From contig CAWKAV010000010.1 of assembly GCA_963847735.1 (NCBI GenBank), positions 1 to 64,000 of the forward strand: a stretch of DNA of 64,000 bases. The letters run 5' to 3'. The notes under the pieces were generated by a model. The model searched no databases. It had not been told where the DNA came from and saw only the letters and a program-made list of their open reading frames with translations. This document shows positions 8,918 through 16,800 of the stretch, piece after piece (position 1 is the stretch's first letter; each line of letters opens with the position of its first letter). Made by a program: the position numbers and the translations under genes. The DNA is from CAWKAV01 sp963847735. Its GTDB lineage: Bacteria; Desulfobacterota; Desulfuromonadia; Desulfuromonadales; BM103.

Positions 8918-10288
8918 TCAGCCGTTGGTTTTCAGGTCGTCAACGACCCGGAAGGCGCAGCCGGTCGACGAGCGCACGTCTTCGAGGCTCGAGAAGGGGG
9001 AGACCTCGAGCAGCGTCAGGCCCGCTTCGGCGTCGACGGTGAAGACCGCCTTGTCGGTCACCAGCAGGTCGACCACGTTCTGGCCGGTAATCGGCAGGTC
9101 GCACTCTTCGAGAATCTTGGGTGTCCCGTCCTTGGCACAGTGCTCCATCATGACCACCACCTTCTTGACCCCGGACACCAGGTCCATGGCGCCACCCGGG
9201 CCCTTGACCATCTTGCCGGGAATCATCCAGTTGGCCAGGTTGCCGGTCCTGCTGACCTGCATGCCGCCAAGCACCGACAGGTCGATGTGCCCGCCGCGGA
9301 TCATGGCGAAGGATTCCGAGGAGTCGAAGTAGCTGGCGCCGGGCAGGGCGGTGATCGTCTGTTTGCCGGCGTTGATCAGGTCGGGGTCGACCTGGTCTTC
9401 GGCAGGGAAGGGCCCGATGCCGAGCAGGCCGTTCTCGGACTGCAGGGTGATCTGGATTCCTGCGGGGATGAAGTTGGCGACCAGGGTCGGCATGCCGATG
9501 CCGAGGTTGACGTAGTCGCCGTCGGAGAGCTCCTGGGCGACGCGCTTCGCCATCCATTCCCGCTGCGGGTTGAACCCTTTGGCGGTGATGCCGGCGCCGG
9601 ACACGGTGCGCTGTTCGATCGGTTTCTCGTAGTCGGTGCCGAGCACCAGGCGGTCGACGTAGACGCCGGGGACGTGAATCTGGTGCGGGTCGAGTTCGCC
9701 GATTTCGACGATCTCCTCGACCTCGGCAACAGTGACCCGCCCCGACTTGGCGCAGGCGACGTTGAAATTGTTCGCCGTCTTGTTGAGAATCAGGTTACCC
9801 GCCTTGTCGGCTTTCCAGGCCTTGACGATCGCCATATCGGCGCGGATGCTTTCCTCGAGGACATAGCCGACCCCGTCGAACTCGCGGCTCTCCTTCTTCT
9901 CGGTGAGCAGGGTGCCGTAGCCGGTGCGGGTGTAGAAGCCGGGGATGCCGGCGCCGCCGGCACGCAGTTTTTCCGCCAGGGTGCCTTGCGGGGTCAGCTC
10001 CAGTTCCAGCTCGCCATCGAGGAACTGCTTCTCGAAGATGGCGTTCTCGCCTACGTAGGAAGAGATCATCTTGCGGATCTGGCGGGTCTGAAGGAGCAGG
10101 CCGAGACCAAAATTGTCGATGCCGGCATTGTTGCTGATCAGGGTCAGCTCTTTGGCGCCGGAATCCCGCAGGGCGAGAATCAGCTTCTCCGGAATGCCGC
10201 AGAGGCCGAAGCCGCCGGCGGCGATAGTCATGTTGTCGGTGACCAGGCCCTCGAGGGCGGCCTTGGCGTCGGTGTAGATCGGTTTCAT
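8918..10288 (-). CDS. Single-chain 3-oxoacid CoA-transferase (A+B fusion)
   Basis: A 456-residue protein combining both halves of succinyl-CoA:3-oxoacid (acetoacetate) CoA transferase. The A half carries the family signature GGFGLCGIPEKLI near residue 25. The B half starts around residue 240 (REWMAKRVAQELSDGDYVNLGIGMP) and holds the catalytic glutamate in SENGLLG. Most bacteria encode the two halves separately; the fused layout resembles the animal enzyme. ATG at 10288 follows AAGGAG; an open frame continuing 63 codons upstream runs into the thiolase gene and is not used. It should convert acetoacetate to acetoacetyl-CoA for the thiolase encoded just upstream. Confidence 0.9.
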   Translation of the reverse strand: MKPIYTDAKAALEGLVTDNMTIAAGGFGLCGIPEKLILALRDSGAKELTLISNNAGIDNFGLGLLLQTRQIRKMISSYVGENAIFEKQFLDGELELELTPQGTLAEKLRAGGAGIPGFYTRTGYGTLLTEKKESREFDGVGYVLEESIRADMAIVKAWKADKAGNLILNKTANNFNVACAKSGRVTVAEVEEIVEIGELDPHQIHVPGVYVDRLVLGTDYEKPIEQRTVSGAGITAKGFNPQREWMAKRVAQELSDGDYVNLGIGMPTLVANFIPAGIQITLQSENGLLGIGPFPAEDQVDPDLINAGKQTITALPGASYFDSSESFAMIRGGHIDLSVLGGMQVSRTGNLANWMIPGKMVKGPGGAMDLVSGVKKVVVMMEHCAKDGTPKILEECDLPITGQNVVDLLVTDKAVFTVDAEAGLTLLEVSPFSSLEDVRSSTGCAFRVVDDLKTNG

Positions 10289-10310
10289 GGGCTCTCCTTG
10301 CCGGTTGAGG

Positions 10311-11486
10311 TTAGCAGCGTTCAAAAACCGCGGCGACGGCTTCACCACCGCCGATGCACAGGCTGGCAACACCGTAGCGTTGCCGGCGGGCCTGCAGTTC
10401 ACGGACCAGGGTTGCCGCCAGGCGGGCGCCGCTCGCGCCGATCGGGTGCCCGATGGCGACGGCACCGCCGTTGACATTGACCTTCTGAGGGTCGATGGCG
10501 AGTTCCCGGATGGCGACCAGCGGTACCGCGGCGAAGGCTTCGTTGATCTCGAAGAGGTCGATGTCGGCCAGGCTCAAGCCGGCCCGCGCAACGGCCCGGT
10601 TGACGGCCCCGACCGGGGCTTCAGCGAAATCGTTCGGGGCGATGCTGTTGGTCGCAGCGGCGACCAGGCGCGCGATCGGTTTCAGGTTGTGGCACTGCAT
10701 CGCCTCCCCGGAGCAGACCATGACGAAGGCGGCGCCATCGTTGATGGTCGAGGCGTTGCCGGCCGTGATGGTCCCTGACTTGCTGAAGGCCGGACGCAGG
10801 CCGGACAGTTTGTCAATGGCGCCACGGCCAGGCTCCTCGTCACTCTCGATGGTGACATCTCCCTTGCGGCTGCTCTTGACGACCGGGGTCAACTCGCCGG
10901 CAAAAGTCCCTGCCGCTATGGCCGCCTGGGCCAGGCGATAGGAGCGGGCGGCGTACTCGTCCTGCTCCTCGCGGTTCAGACCATGTCGCTTGATCCACTC
11001 TTCAGTGAGCTCGCCCATGTGGCGGCCGCTGTCGGGATCCTGCAGGCCATCCAGGATCATCAGGTCGAGCAGCTGTCCGTTGCCGAGACGATAGCCGTAG
11101 CGGGCCTTGGGTATCAGGTAGGGGGCGAGGGACATGTTCTCCATGCCGCCGGCCAGAACGATGCGTGCGTCGCCGAGGCGTACGGCGTCGGCCGCGAGCA
11201 TGATGGACTTGAGGCCGCTGCCGCAGACCTTGTTGATGGTCATGGCGTGAACACTGTCCGGGAGGCCGGCCTTGCGCATCGCCTGGCGAGCGGGGGCCTG
11301 GCCGCTGCCGCCCTGGAGGACCTGGCCGATGATGACTTCATCGACTGCTGCGGCCGGGACCGCCTGCCGCTGGAGGATGTCGCGCAGAACCTGGCTGGCC
11401 AGCTCCGGTGCGGGAATTTCGCTCAGAGCGCCGCCGAAAGAGCCAAAGGGAGTGCGCCTGGCTTCAACAAGAAAAACGTCGTTCAT
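10311..11486 (-). CDS. Acetyl-CoA C-acetyltransferase (thiolase)
   Basis: A 391-residue thiolase with the nucleophilic cysteine in NKVCGSGLKS (about residue 88), NEAFA, the histidine in AIGHPIGASGAR and the C-terminal CIGGGEA motif. It should split acetoacetyl-CoA to two acetyl-CoA, completing 3-hydroxybutyrate oxidation; the reverse reaction would feed polyhydroxybutyrate or butanoate synthesis. ATG at 11486 follows AGGAG. It is the first gene of the operon, about 55 bp downstream of a sigma-54 promoter. Confidence 0.92.
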   Translation of the reverse strand: MNDVFLVEARRTPFGSFGGALSEIPAPELASQVLRDILQRQAVPAAAVDEVIIGQVLQGGSGQAPARQAMRKAGLPDSVHAMTINKVCGSGLKSIMLAADAVRLGDARIVLAGGMENMSLAPYLIPKARYGYRLGNGQLLDLMILDGLQDPDSGRHMGELTEEWIKRHGLNREEQDEYAARSYRLAQAAIAAGTFAGELTPVVKSSRKGDVTIESDEEPGRGAIDKLSGLRPAFSKSGTITAGNASTINDGAAFVMVCSGEAMQCHNLKPIARLVAAATNSIAPNDFAEAPVGAVNRAVARAGLSLADIDLFEINEAFAAVPLVAIRELAIDPQKVNVNGGAVAIGHPIGASGARLAATLVRELQARRQRYGVASLCIGGGEAVAAVFERC

Positions 11487-11539
11487 AGATAGTCTCCTGC
11501 TGGTGGGACGGTTTGGATGTTGCGTAGTAAGGTCAATCG

Positions 11540-11555
11540 AGCAAGGCCTATGCCA
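11540..11555 (-). promoter_or_regulatory. Sigma-54 (-24/-12) promoter of the hydroxybutyrate operon
   Basis: The minus strand reads TGGCATAGGCCTTGCT, matching the consensus TGGCAC-N5-TTGCW in both the GG of -24 and the GC of -12 at correct spacing. Transcription would start near 11529, about 43 bases before the thiolase ATG. The activator gene is the last gene of the same operon. Confidence 0.82.
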
Positions 11556-11614
11556 ATTAATTAAGCTATAATTTACAGTGAGTTGCACTTGACGGGCTGA
11601 TGCTGTTAGAAATT

Positions 11615-11703
11615 TTGATTCAAAAATGAATCAAGGCTGTCGATAAGGCCTGATTCAGTGTAGCGCACAAGGCGGAGATGTCCATCGATTCAAAAATGAA
11701 TCG
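11615..11703. promoter_or_regulatory. Two palindromic upstream activating sites
   Basis: Two perfect palindromes with the same core occur here: TTGATTCAAAAATGAATCAA at 11615-11634 and CGATTCAAAAATGAATCG at 11686-11703, with 71 bp between starts. Extra TGATTCA half-sites lie at about 11651 and 11706. They sit roughly 60-160 bp upstream of the sigma-54 promoter, the usual place for enhancer-binding-protein sites. Binding by the PAS activator encoded at 6779-8122 is inferred. Confidence 0.7.
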
Positions 11704-11770
11704 TTTGATTCATGTATAACTCAATTTATCGCGAGGTCAAGAAATTACGAGACACTGTTTTATATGTGCC

Positions 11771-11816
11771 TTGACATGCTGGAAGACATGGGGTAATAAA
11801 TTGGTAAGACCAATTT
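11771..11816 (+). promoter_or_regulatory. lutC promoter with GntR-type operator
   Basis: TTGACA (11771-11776) and TAATAA (11794-11799) are spaced by 17 bp. AAATTGGTAAGACCAATTT (11798-11816), an 8-bp inverted repeat around AAG, overlaps the -10 box and the expected start point, so repression is expected. The core is the same as at the TRAP operon promoter (6640-6650) and has the PdhR/LldR-type shape. Confidence 0.82.
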
Positions 11817-11837
11817 TAGGTAATACAAGGTGGTGCC

Positions 11838-12386
11838 ATGTTGAAACGATTTACCGAGGCCTTGAGCAAAGTCGGTGGGCAGGCTGCCGAGGTGGCGACT
11901 GTGGGCGAAGCCGCCGCTTATATCGCCGAGCATGTCACCGGCACGGTACTTCTGCCCTCCCAGCCGAGCCTTGAGCGGATCGCTCTTGCTGCAGAGCTGG
12001 AAGCGGCAGGGGTGAAGGTGGTCAGGGATTCCTGGCGGGAGCATGCCGCTGCTGCCAATGCCGGGGTGACCGGGGTCAACTTTGCCCTGGCCGATACGGG
12101 CACCCTGGTACTCGAGAGTACCGCTGAAGCCTTGCGCCTGGCGACGACCCTGCCCGAAGTACACTTCGCGCTGCTCGACCCGGGCAAGCTCCTCGCTGAC
12201 AGCCTGGCGGCCATTTCCTATCTGCGTGGTTTCCATGAACGCGCGCCGCGCAACTACCTGGCCTACATCACCGGGCCGAGCCGGACGGCCGACATTGAGC
12301 GGGTGCTGACGATCGGAGCCCATGGTCCGCGCCAGCTGCACGTCCTGTTGATGCCGGGGCTGAGCACAGACTTTTACGAACTTTGA
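11838..12386 (+). CDS. lutC: LutC-type lactate utilization protein (LUD domain)
   Basis: A 182-residue LUD-domain protein. The conserved LutC features are visible: NFALADTGTLVLES, RLATTLPEVHFALL, and ITGPSRTADIE near the C terminus. Together with the fused LutBA encoded 49 bp downstream it should make up an L-lactate dehydrogenase complex (LldEFG/LutABC family) that oxidises L-lactate to pyruvate. ATG at 11838 follows AAGGTGG. It is under the operator shared with the 2-hydroxyacid TRAP operon. Confidence 0.9.
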   Translation: MLKRFTEALSKVGGQAAEVATVGEAAAYIAEHVTGTVLLPSQPSLERIALAAELEAAGVKVVRDSWREHAAAANAGVTGVNFALADTGTLVLESTAEALRLATTLPEVHFALLDPGKLLADSLAAISYLRGFHERAPRNYLAYITGPSRTADIERVLTIGAHGPRQLHVLLMPGLSTDFYEL

Positions 12387-12435
12387 TGCGACCGAACCAA
12401 ACAGCCGCGAAAGACCATAAAAGGAAACTTCACTG

Positions 12436-14583
12436 ATGAGCCGAGAACGCAACCGCAACTACCGTCAGCGGGTCGACCAGGCCCTGGCTTCACCACGCCT
12501 GCAGCAGGCGCTGCACAGCTTCGGCGATGCTTACGTGGTTGCCCGCGAGAACGCTTTCGCCGGCCTCGACTTCGAGGCGATGCGCCAAGAAATAGGTGCC
12601 ATGAAGGACCGGGTGCGCGAGCAGCGCCAGGAACTGGTCGCCGAGTTTACCCGCAATGCCGAGGCCGCCGGCGCCAAGGTTTTCGTGGCACGCACTGCCG
12701 AGGAGGCCAATCGCTACATCACCGACCTGGCGGTGGCGCAGGGCGTCAAAAAGGTCGCCAAGAGCAAGAGCATGGCCAGTGAAGAGACGCATCTCAACCG
12801 CGCTCTCGAGGCGGCAGGAATAGAAACCCTGGAAACCGACCTCGGCGAATGGATTATCCAACTGGCCGGGCAGCGTCCGAGCCACATGGTCATGCCCGCC
12901 ATTCACATGTTCCGCGATGAGGTGGCCGCGCTCTTCAGCAAGGTGACCGGAAAGACGGAATCCGATGATATCCAGCACCTGGTGCGGGTCGCCCGTGAGC
13001 AGTTGCGTCAGGGCTATTTCGAAGCCGGGATGGGGATCAGCGGCGCCAACATGGCCATCGCCGAGACCGGTGGTATCGCCCTGGTGACCAACGAGGGGAA
13101 TGCCCGCCTGGCCACCACCCTGCCGAAGGTGCACGTTGCCCTGGTCGGCCTGGAAAAGCTGGTGCCAACCCTGGAGGACGCCACCAAGGTTATGCGGATT
13201 CTGCCGCGCAATGCCACCGGGCAGCTGCTCACCTCATACGTTACCTGGATCCGCGGTGCCGTGCCCTGCGCCGATGGTGACAAGGAACTGCACATCGTCC
13301 TGCTCGACAACGGCCGCAGCGCGCTGGCCGAGTCGCCTCAGTGCCGTGATGCCCTGCGCTGCATCAAGTGCGGCGCCTGCGCCAACGTCTGCCCGGTCTA
13401 CCAGACCGTCGGCGGCCACGTCTTCGGCCATATCTACATCAGCGCCATCGGTGTCATCCTGACCGCCTTCTTCCATGGCCTGGAAAACGCCGCCGATCTG
13501 GTGCAGGCCTGCATCGGCTGCCGCGCCTGCGTCGCCGTCTGTCCGAGCGACATCGACCTGGAGGGGATCATCCTGCACCTGCGCGAAGTGCTCGGTGAAG
13601 AAGAAGGGATCGGTGTCGGCAAGGCGCTGGTGTTCAAGCACATCATGCGCAATCGCAAGCTGTTCCATTCGATGATCCGGGCGGCCAGCCTGCTGCAGAA
13701 GCCGGTGACCCGCGGCGAACGCAGCATTCGCCACCTGCCACTGTTCTTCTCGTCGCTGACCGAATGGCGGACCCTGCCGGCGATTGCCGAGAAGCCGCTG
13801 CGCGACAGCTGGAAAACCTTGCCGCAAAAGGTGGAGAATCCGCGCTACCGGGTGGCATTTTTCGCCGGCTGTCTCAATGACTTCGTCTATCCCGAGATGG
13901 GGTACGACCTGGTCAAGGTCCTCAATCACCTCGGTGTCGAGGTCCTGTTTCCCAAGGAGCAGAACTGCTGCGGTGTGCCGGCCCTTTATTCCGGAGACCG
14001 CGAGACGGCGGTGGCCCTGGCCGAGCAGAATATTACGGCCATGCTGGCCGATCAGCCCGATTTCGTGGTCACGACCTGCCCGACCTGCACCATGTCACTG
14101 CAGCGTGATTTCCTCGAACTGCTCAAGGATAATCCCGTCTGGGCCGATAAAGCACGGCAACTTGCGGGAATCACGATCGATGTCTCGCGCTTTATCGTCG
14201 ATGAACTCGACGGCAGGGCGGTCTTCGCCGAGGAATCGGTTCGGGAGAAGGTCACCTACCACGACTCCTGCCATCTCAAGCGGGGCGCCGGGGTCTGGAA
14301 ACAGCCGCGTGAGCTGCTGGCCGGAGCCGGCCGTGAAGTGGTGGAGATGGCCCACAGCGACCGATGCTGCGGTTTCGGCGGCTCCTACTCGTTCTCCAGC
14401 CACCCGGATATTGCCAAGCACATCCTCAACGACAAGGTTCTGGACATCGAGGCGACCGGGGCAACCTGCGTGGCTATGGACTGTCCGGGGTGCATCATGC
14501 AGATTCGGGGCGGGCTGGAGAAGCAGGAGAAGCCGGTCAGGGTGAAGCATACCATCGAGCTGTTGGCGGAGAGTTTGGAGTAG
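12436..14583 (+). CDS. lutB: Fused LutB-LutA L-lactate dehydrogenase Fe-S protein
   Basis: A 715-residue protein that joins what other bacteria encode as LutB and LutA. Residues about 60-300 form a LUD domain (TGGIALVTNEGNARLATTLP). Two 4Fe-4S motifs follow (CIKCGACANVCP near 312 and CIGCRACVAVCP near 358). The C-terminal ~250 residues hold two CCG domains (CCGVPALYSGD, CHLKRGAGVWKQPRE, CCGFGGSYSF, CPGCIMQ). It oxidises L-lactate together with LutC. ATG at 12436 follows AAAAGGAAA. The same fused arrangement of about 717 residues is known in Desulfovibrio lactate operons, which supports an anaerobic deltaproteobacterial host. A terminator follows at 14607. Confidence 0.9.
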   Translation: MSRERNRNYRQRVDQALASPRLQQALHSFGDAYVVARENAFAGLDFEAMRQEIGAMKDRVREQRQELVAEFTRNAEAAGAKVFVARTAEEANRYITDLAVAQGVKKVAKSKSMASEETHLNRALEAAGIETLETDLGEWIIQLAGQRPSHMVMPAIHMFRDEVAALFSKVTGKTESDDIQHLVRVAREQLRQGYFEAGMGISGANMAIAETGGIALVTNEGNARLATTLPKVHVALVGLEKLVPTLEDATKVMRILPRNATGQLLTSYVTWIRGAVPCADGDKELHIVLLDNGRSALAESPQCRDALRCIKCGACANVCPVYQTVGGHVFGHIYISAIGVILTAFFHGLENAADLVQACIGCRACVAVCPSDIDLEGIILHLREVLGEEEGIGVGKALVFKHIMRNRKLFHSMIRAASLLQKPVTRGERSIRHLPLFFSSLTEWRTLPAIAEKPLRDSWKTLPQKVENPRYRVAFFAGCLNDFVYPEMGYDLVKVLNHLGVEVLFPKEQNCCGVPALYSGDRETAVALAEQNITAMLADQPDFVVTTCPTCTMSLQRDFLELLKDNPVWADKARQLAGITIDVSRFIVDELDGRAVFAEESVREKVTYHDSCHLKRGAGVWKQPRELLAGAGREVVEMAHSDRCCGFGGSYSFSSHPDIAKHILNDKVLDIEATGATCVAMDCPGCIMQIRGGLEKQEKPVRVKHTIELLAESLE

Positions 14584-14606
14584 TCAGGCTCATATCAGCG
14601 GAATCA

Positions 14607-14645
14607 AACGGGCAGCGGATAGCCAATCTGCTGCCCGTTTTTCAT
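14607..14645 (+). terminator. Rho-independent terminator after lutBA
   Basis: AACGGGCAGC and GCTGCCCGTT form a 10-bp stem separated by 13 bases and followed by a run of T. It lies 24 bp after the lutBA stop codon. Confidence 0.85.
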
Positions 14646-15060
14646 TTTTGGGTTTTACGGTTTATCAGTTTCCATTCCCCCTGTTGCCGCCGTTCAGGAG
14701 ACTGTCCCCGAATGGGGACTGTCCCCGGTTTGACACGAAACTGGATTTTGAACTTGAATTTTTCCCAGGAGAAATCCAGTTGTCCAGAGAAGCCCCTTGC
14801 ATTTCAAAGTTGAAAAAAAAGGCCGGTTCCGCCCGGCGGGCGGGTTCCTTTTCTTTGTCTCGACAAAAGAAAAGTAACCAAAAGAAAGCGACCCTCCATT
14901 TGCCCGCCATAGCGCAAAGCGCAACGGCGGGTTCCCTCACGCCATGCAATGAATCCGGCGGAGAAAAAAACTCGCTGACGCTCAGACATTTTTCTTCGTT
15001 GATCCGGATTCATTTCATTCTGTTCGGCGGCACTCGACGGGGAGGGAAAGACAAAATAAA
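14640..15060 (+). repeat. Interspersed repeat region, left copy
   Basis: No credible gene is present. The segment contains GGTTTTACGGTTTATCAG leading to CCCCCTGTTGCCGCC (about 14648-14697), a small GGGGACTGTCCCC hairpin, an A/C-rich stretch (AGTAACCAAAAGAAAGCGA) and ACTCGCTGACGCTCAGACA (about 14970). The first block recurs, inverted, at about 45836-45890, and the last motif recurs at about 45779. This is typical intergenic repeat material, seen twice here at the borders of an A/T-richer segment. Confidence 0.65.
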
Positions 15061-15279
15061 ATCAACCTCAAACGACGATAATCAACAAGGGCAACAGGTT
15101 GGGAAACGGCATCAAACAGAGCACGGATTTCTGGTTCAGTCAACAATGGCCAGAGGTTTAAAAACTGCTTTCAAGGGGTGTGTCATCAAACTGTTTGAAA
15201 AATGCGCGACGAGTGGAAGTTCCCTGCCTCCATTCAGCAAAAAGGGAAATATGTATGCAAAATTGGTTATTCCTATTTG

Positions 15280-15390
15280 TCACGACTGACAGGACGGATT
15301 AAAGGCGGGACCGGATTCCTAGTTTTCAGGGTCAGTAAAAATTGTGCGTTTTTACGAATCTGCCCGATTCAAATCAATGCGAGATAAATA
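15280..15390 (+). repeat. Dispersed repeat, copy A
   Basis: It begins TCACGACTGACAGGACGG-ATTAAA and continues with CAGGGTCAGTAAAAATT, a TTTTT stretch, CAATGCG and ATAAATAATAA, running into the hairpin at 15392. Related copies lie at 30071 (partial), 32237 and 36337. No coding capacity is evident. It may be a MITE/REP-like element or a structured RNA. Confidence 0.6.
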
Positions 15391-15420
15391 ATAAGCCCCA
15401 GCCGGATTGGCTGGGGCTTA
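15380..15420 (-). terminator. Terminator of the cytochrome gene
   Basis: A 12-bp perfect stem (TAAGCCCCAGCC/GGCTGGGGCTTA, 15392-15420, 5-base loop) is followed on the minus strand by TTATTTATCTC. It lies 31 bp after the cytochrome stop codon. Confidence 0.75.
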
Positions 15421-15450
15421 AGGTGGCGTGGCGGTTAGTAATATAAAAGA

Positions 15451-15879
15451 TCAATAGGCGACTTTGATGGCTGCGAGCTCCTCTATTGACAAGTCTTTGA
15501 AACGCTTGAGAGTCCACCCACCTATCCATGATTTAAACAAAGCGAGGTTTTGTTTACGTTCCTCTTCGTTGTTTCCAAGGTGTTGGTACATATTACCAGG
15601 TTTTGAATCATCTAGTCTGCGCATCAACGCACCGGTATCTGGCCATCCAGTAAAATAGACCAAATACGTGTAACTATCCATGCGTGGCCCAACCCCTTCA
15701 GCAATCCACTTTTCCTTTTCAAGCTTGAAAACTTTGTATTCAGGCGCTGATTCACCATGACATGCACTACATTGAGCATCAAAAATAGGCTTGATGTGCT
15801 CCCTGTAAGTGACCTCTGAAGCATATGCAACTGAAGCGAACAAAACTGATACTGCAATGATAGTTACAAGTTTCTTCAT
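15451..15879 (-). CDS. Small secreted monohaem c-type cytochrome
   Basis: A 142-residue protein with a Sec signal peptide (cleavage after VAYA-SEV) and one haem-binding site CSACH at about residue 37. The phrase YREHIKPIFDAQCSACHG is common in planctomycete- and deltaproteobacterial-type cytochrome domains. Met residues in the C-terminal half could provide the sixth ligand. The ATG at 15879 follows AAGGAAAAAC. It stands alone between repeat A and a stretch of remnants and is monocistronic with its own terminator. It probably works in periplasmic electron transfer; the partner is unknown. Confidence 0.8.
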   Translation of the reverse strand: MKKLVTIIAVSVLFASVAYASEVTYREHIKPIFDAQCSACHGESAPEYKVFKLEKEKWIAEGVGPRMDSYTYLVYFTGWPDTGALMRRLDDSKPGNMYQHLGNNEEERKQNLALFKSWIGGWTLKRFKDLSIEELAAIKVAY

Positions 15880-16106
15880 GTTTTTCCTTCTTTGGAAATG
15901 AACTCTGTTTCATTTACATATGAGGATGCTCGAGCTGTCAATTTTTTAGTAATTAAATATTGCTTATTCTGGTTTGAGAAACATTGGCGCCACAGAATAG
16001 CTCTGGAGCAAAAACTCGGGACCGAAGTGCATCAATGCCACATTTTTGAGGCCTCAAATTATCACTCTACAGAATACTTCGAACTGGGTATGGACCGGGG
16101 GACAAA

Positions 16107-16175
16107 GAAGTAGAGCGGCCTCACGAGTCGCCGGGGAACCTCACCCCGGAGGAATATCTAGCCTTTAACCAATGA
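16107..16175 (+). pseudogene. Remnant of an IS3-family transposase (integrase C terminus)
   Basis: One reading frame gives EVERPHESPGNLTPEEYLAF then NQ-stop. This closely resembles the C-terminal end of IS3-family OrfB integrases (RPHESLGNLTPEEY). Nothing upstream continues the match, so only the last ~22 codons survive. No terminal inverted repeats were found. The rest of 15880-16260 holds no gene that I can support. Confidence 0.6.
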
Positions 16176-16261
16176 CTGGATTTGTTTCATAATCTGCGGT
16201 ACTAAAATGGGGAGGTTTACACCCAGATTCCAGCTTCGAGATTATCAAAGCGAGAAAAATC

Positions 16262-16417
16262 ATGAACCGCCCGATTGCGATACTGTTCATAATCCTGATA
16301 ATAGTTGGTTTGCTGTTCAGCACATTCGCTCTTTTCCAGGGAAAATTCGTTGAAGCCCTTTTCGTATATCCTTTGTTGATCATTGCTTATGTTTTTTCGC
16401 GACATGGTAAAAGGTAA
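16262..16417 (+). CDS. Tiny membrane protein, unknown function
   Basis: A 51-residue frame starting MNRPIAILFIILIIVGLL with two hydrophobic segments (residues about 5-24 and 34-46) and a basic end (SRHGKR). The ribosome site is weak (AAAGCGAG). It is followed 39 bp later by another small membrane-protein frame. I do not recognise a family. Coding is plausible from the clean hydrophobic/basic layout but unproven. Confidence 0.4.
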   Translation: MNRPIAILFIILIIVGLLFSTFALFQGKFVEALFVYPLLIIAYVFSRHGKR

Positions 16418-16456
16418 TGACGATCGAAAATTCAGTATTATTCAGAGCACATTCAA

Positions 16457-16699
16457 ATGATTGAAGACCTAATTAATTTCCTCGCTGTAATGGTTATGGT
16501 TTTCACCCATGTCTGGATGGCGATTATTGTAAGAGATGGTGTAAGAGCTAAAGGCCTTGAGGCTCTTTTTTATCTATGCTGTCCACCATTCGCCCTCTTG
16601 TATTACTCGCGATTGCCAAAAAGGAAGAGGAAAGGAATTGAGTATTTAAACTGGATATTCCTAGCATCCACCGCTGTCGTTATCTACAAGGTGTCCTAG
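16457..16699 (+). CDS. Small membrane protein, unknown function
   Basis: An 80-residue frame with three hydrophobic segments (FLAVMVMVFTHVWMAIIV, LFYLCCPPFALLYYS, YLNWIFLASTAVVIY) and a central basic patch PKRKRKG that fits the positive-inside rule. The ribosome site is weak (AGAGCAC). It is not assigned to a family. It may form a unit with the tiny membrane protein upstream. Confidence 0.5.
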   Translation: MIEDLINFLAVMVMVFTHVWMAIIVRDGVRAKGLEALFYLCCPPFALLYYSRLPKRKRKGIEYLNWIFLASTAVVIYKVS

Positions 16700-16800
16700 A
16701 AATCAGGAATTGTAGAAAATTTGAATAGGTATTCTCCACACAGATTCGATATCATGCTACATGTCTCAATGTGCTAGTCCAACACTGCCCGGGAGGACAC

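Noticed and set aside
9140..10474. Long plus-strand open frame opposite the CoA transferase
   Set aside because: Low-complexity Gly/Asp/Val composition typical of a shadow frame; the opposite strand has catalytic motifs.
15892..16113. 73-codon plus-strand frame
   Set aside because: It overlaps the IS3 remnant in another frame and lacks a ribosome site.
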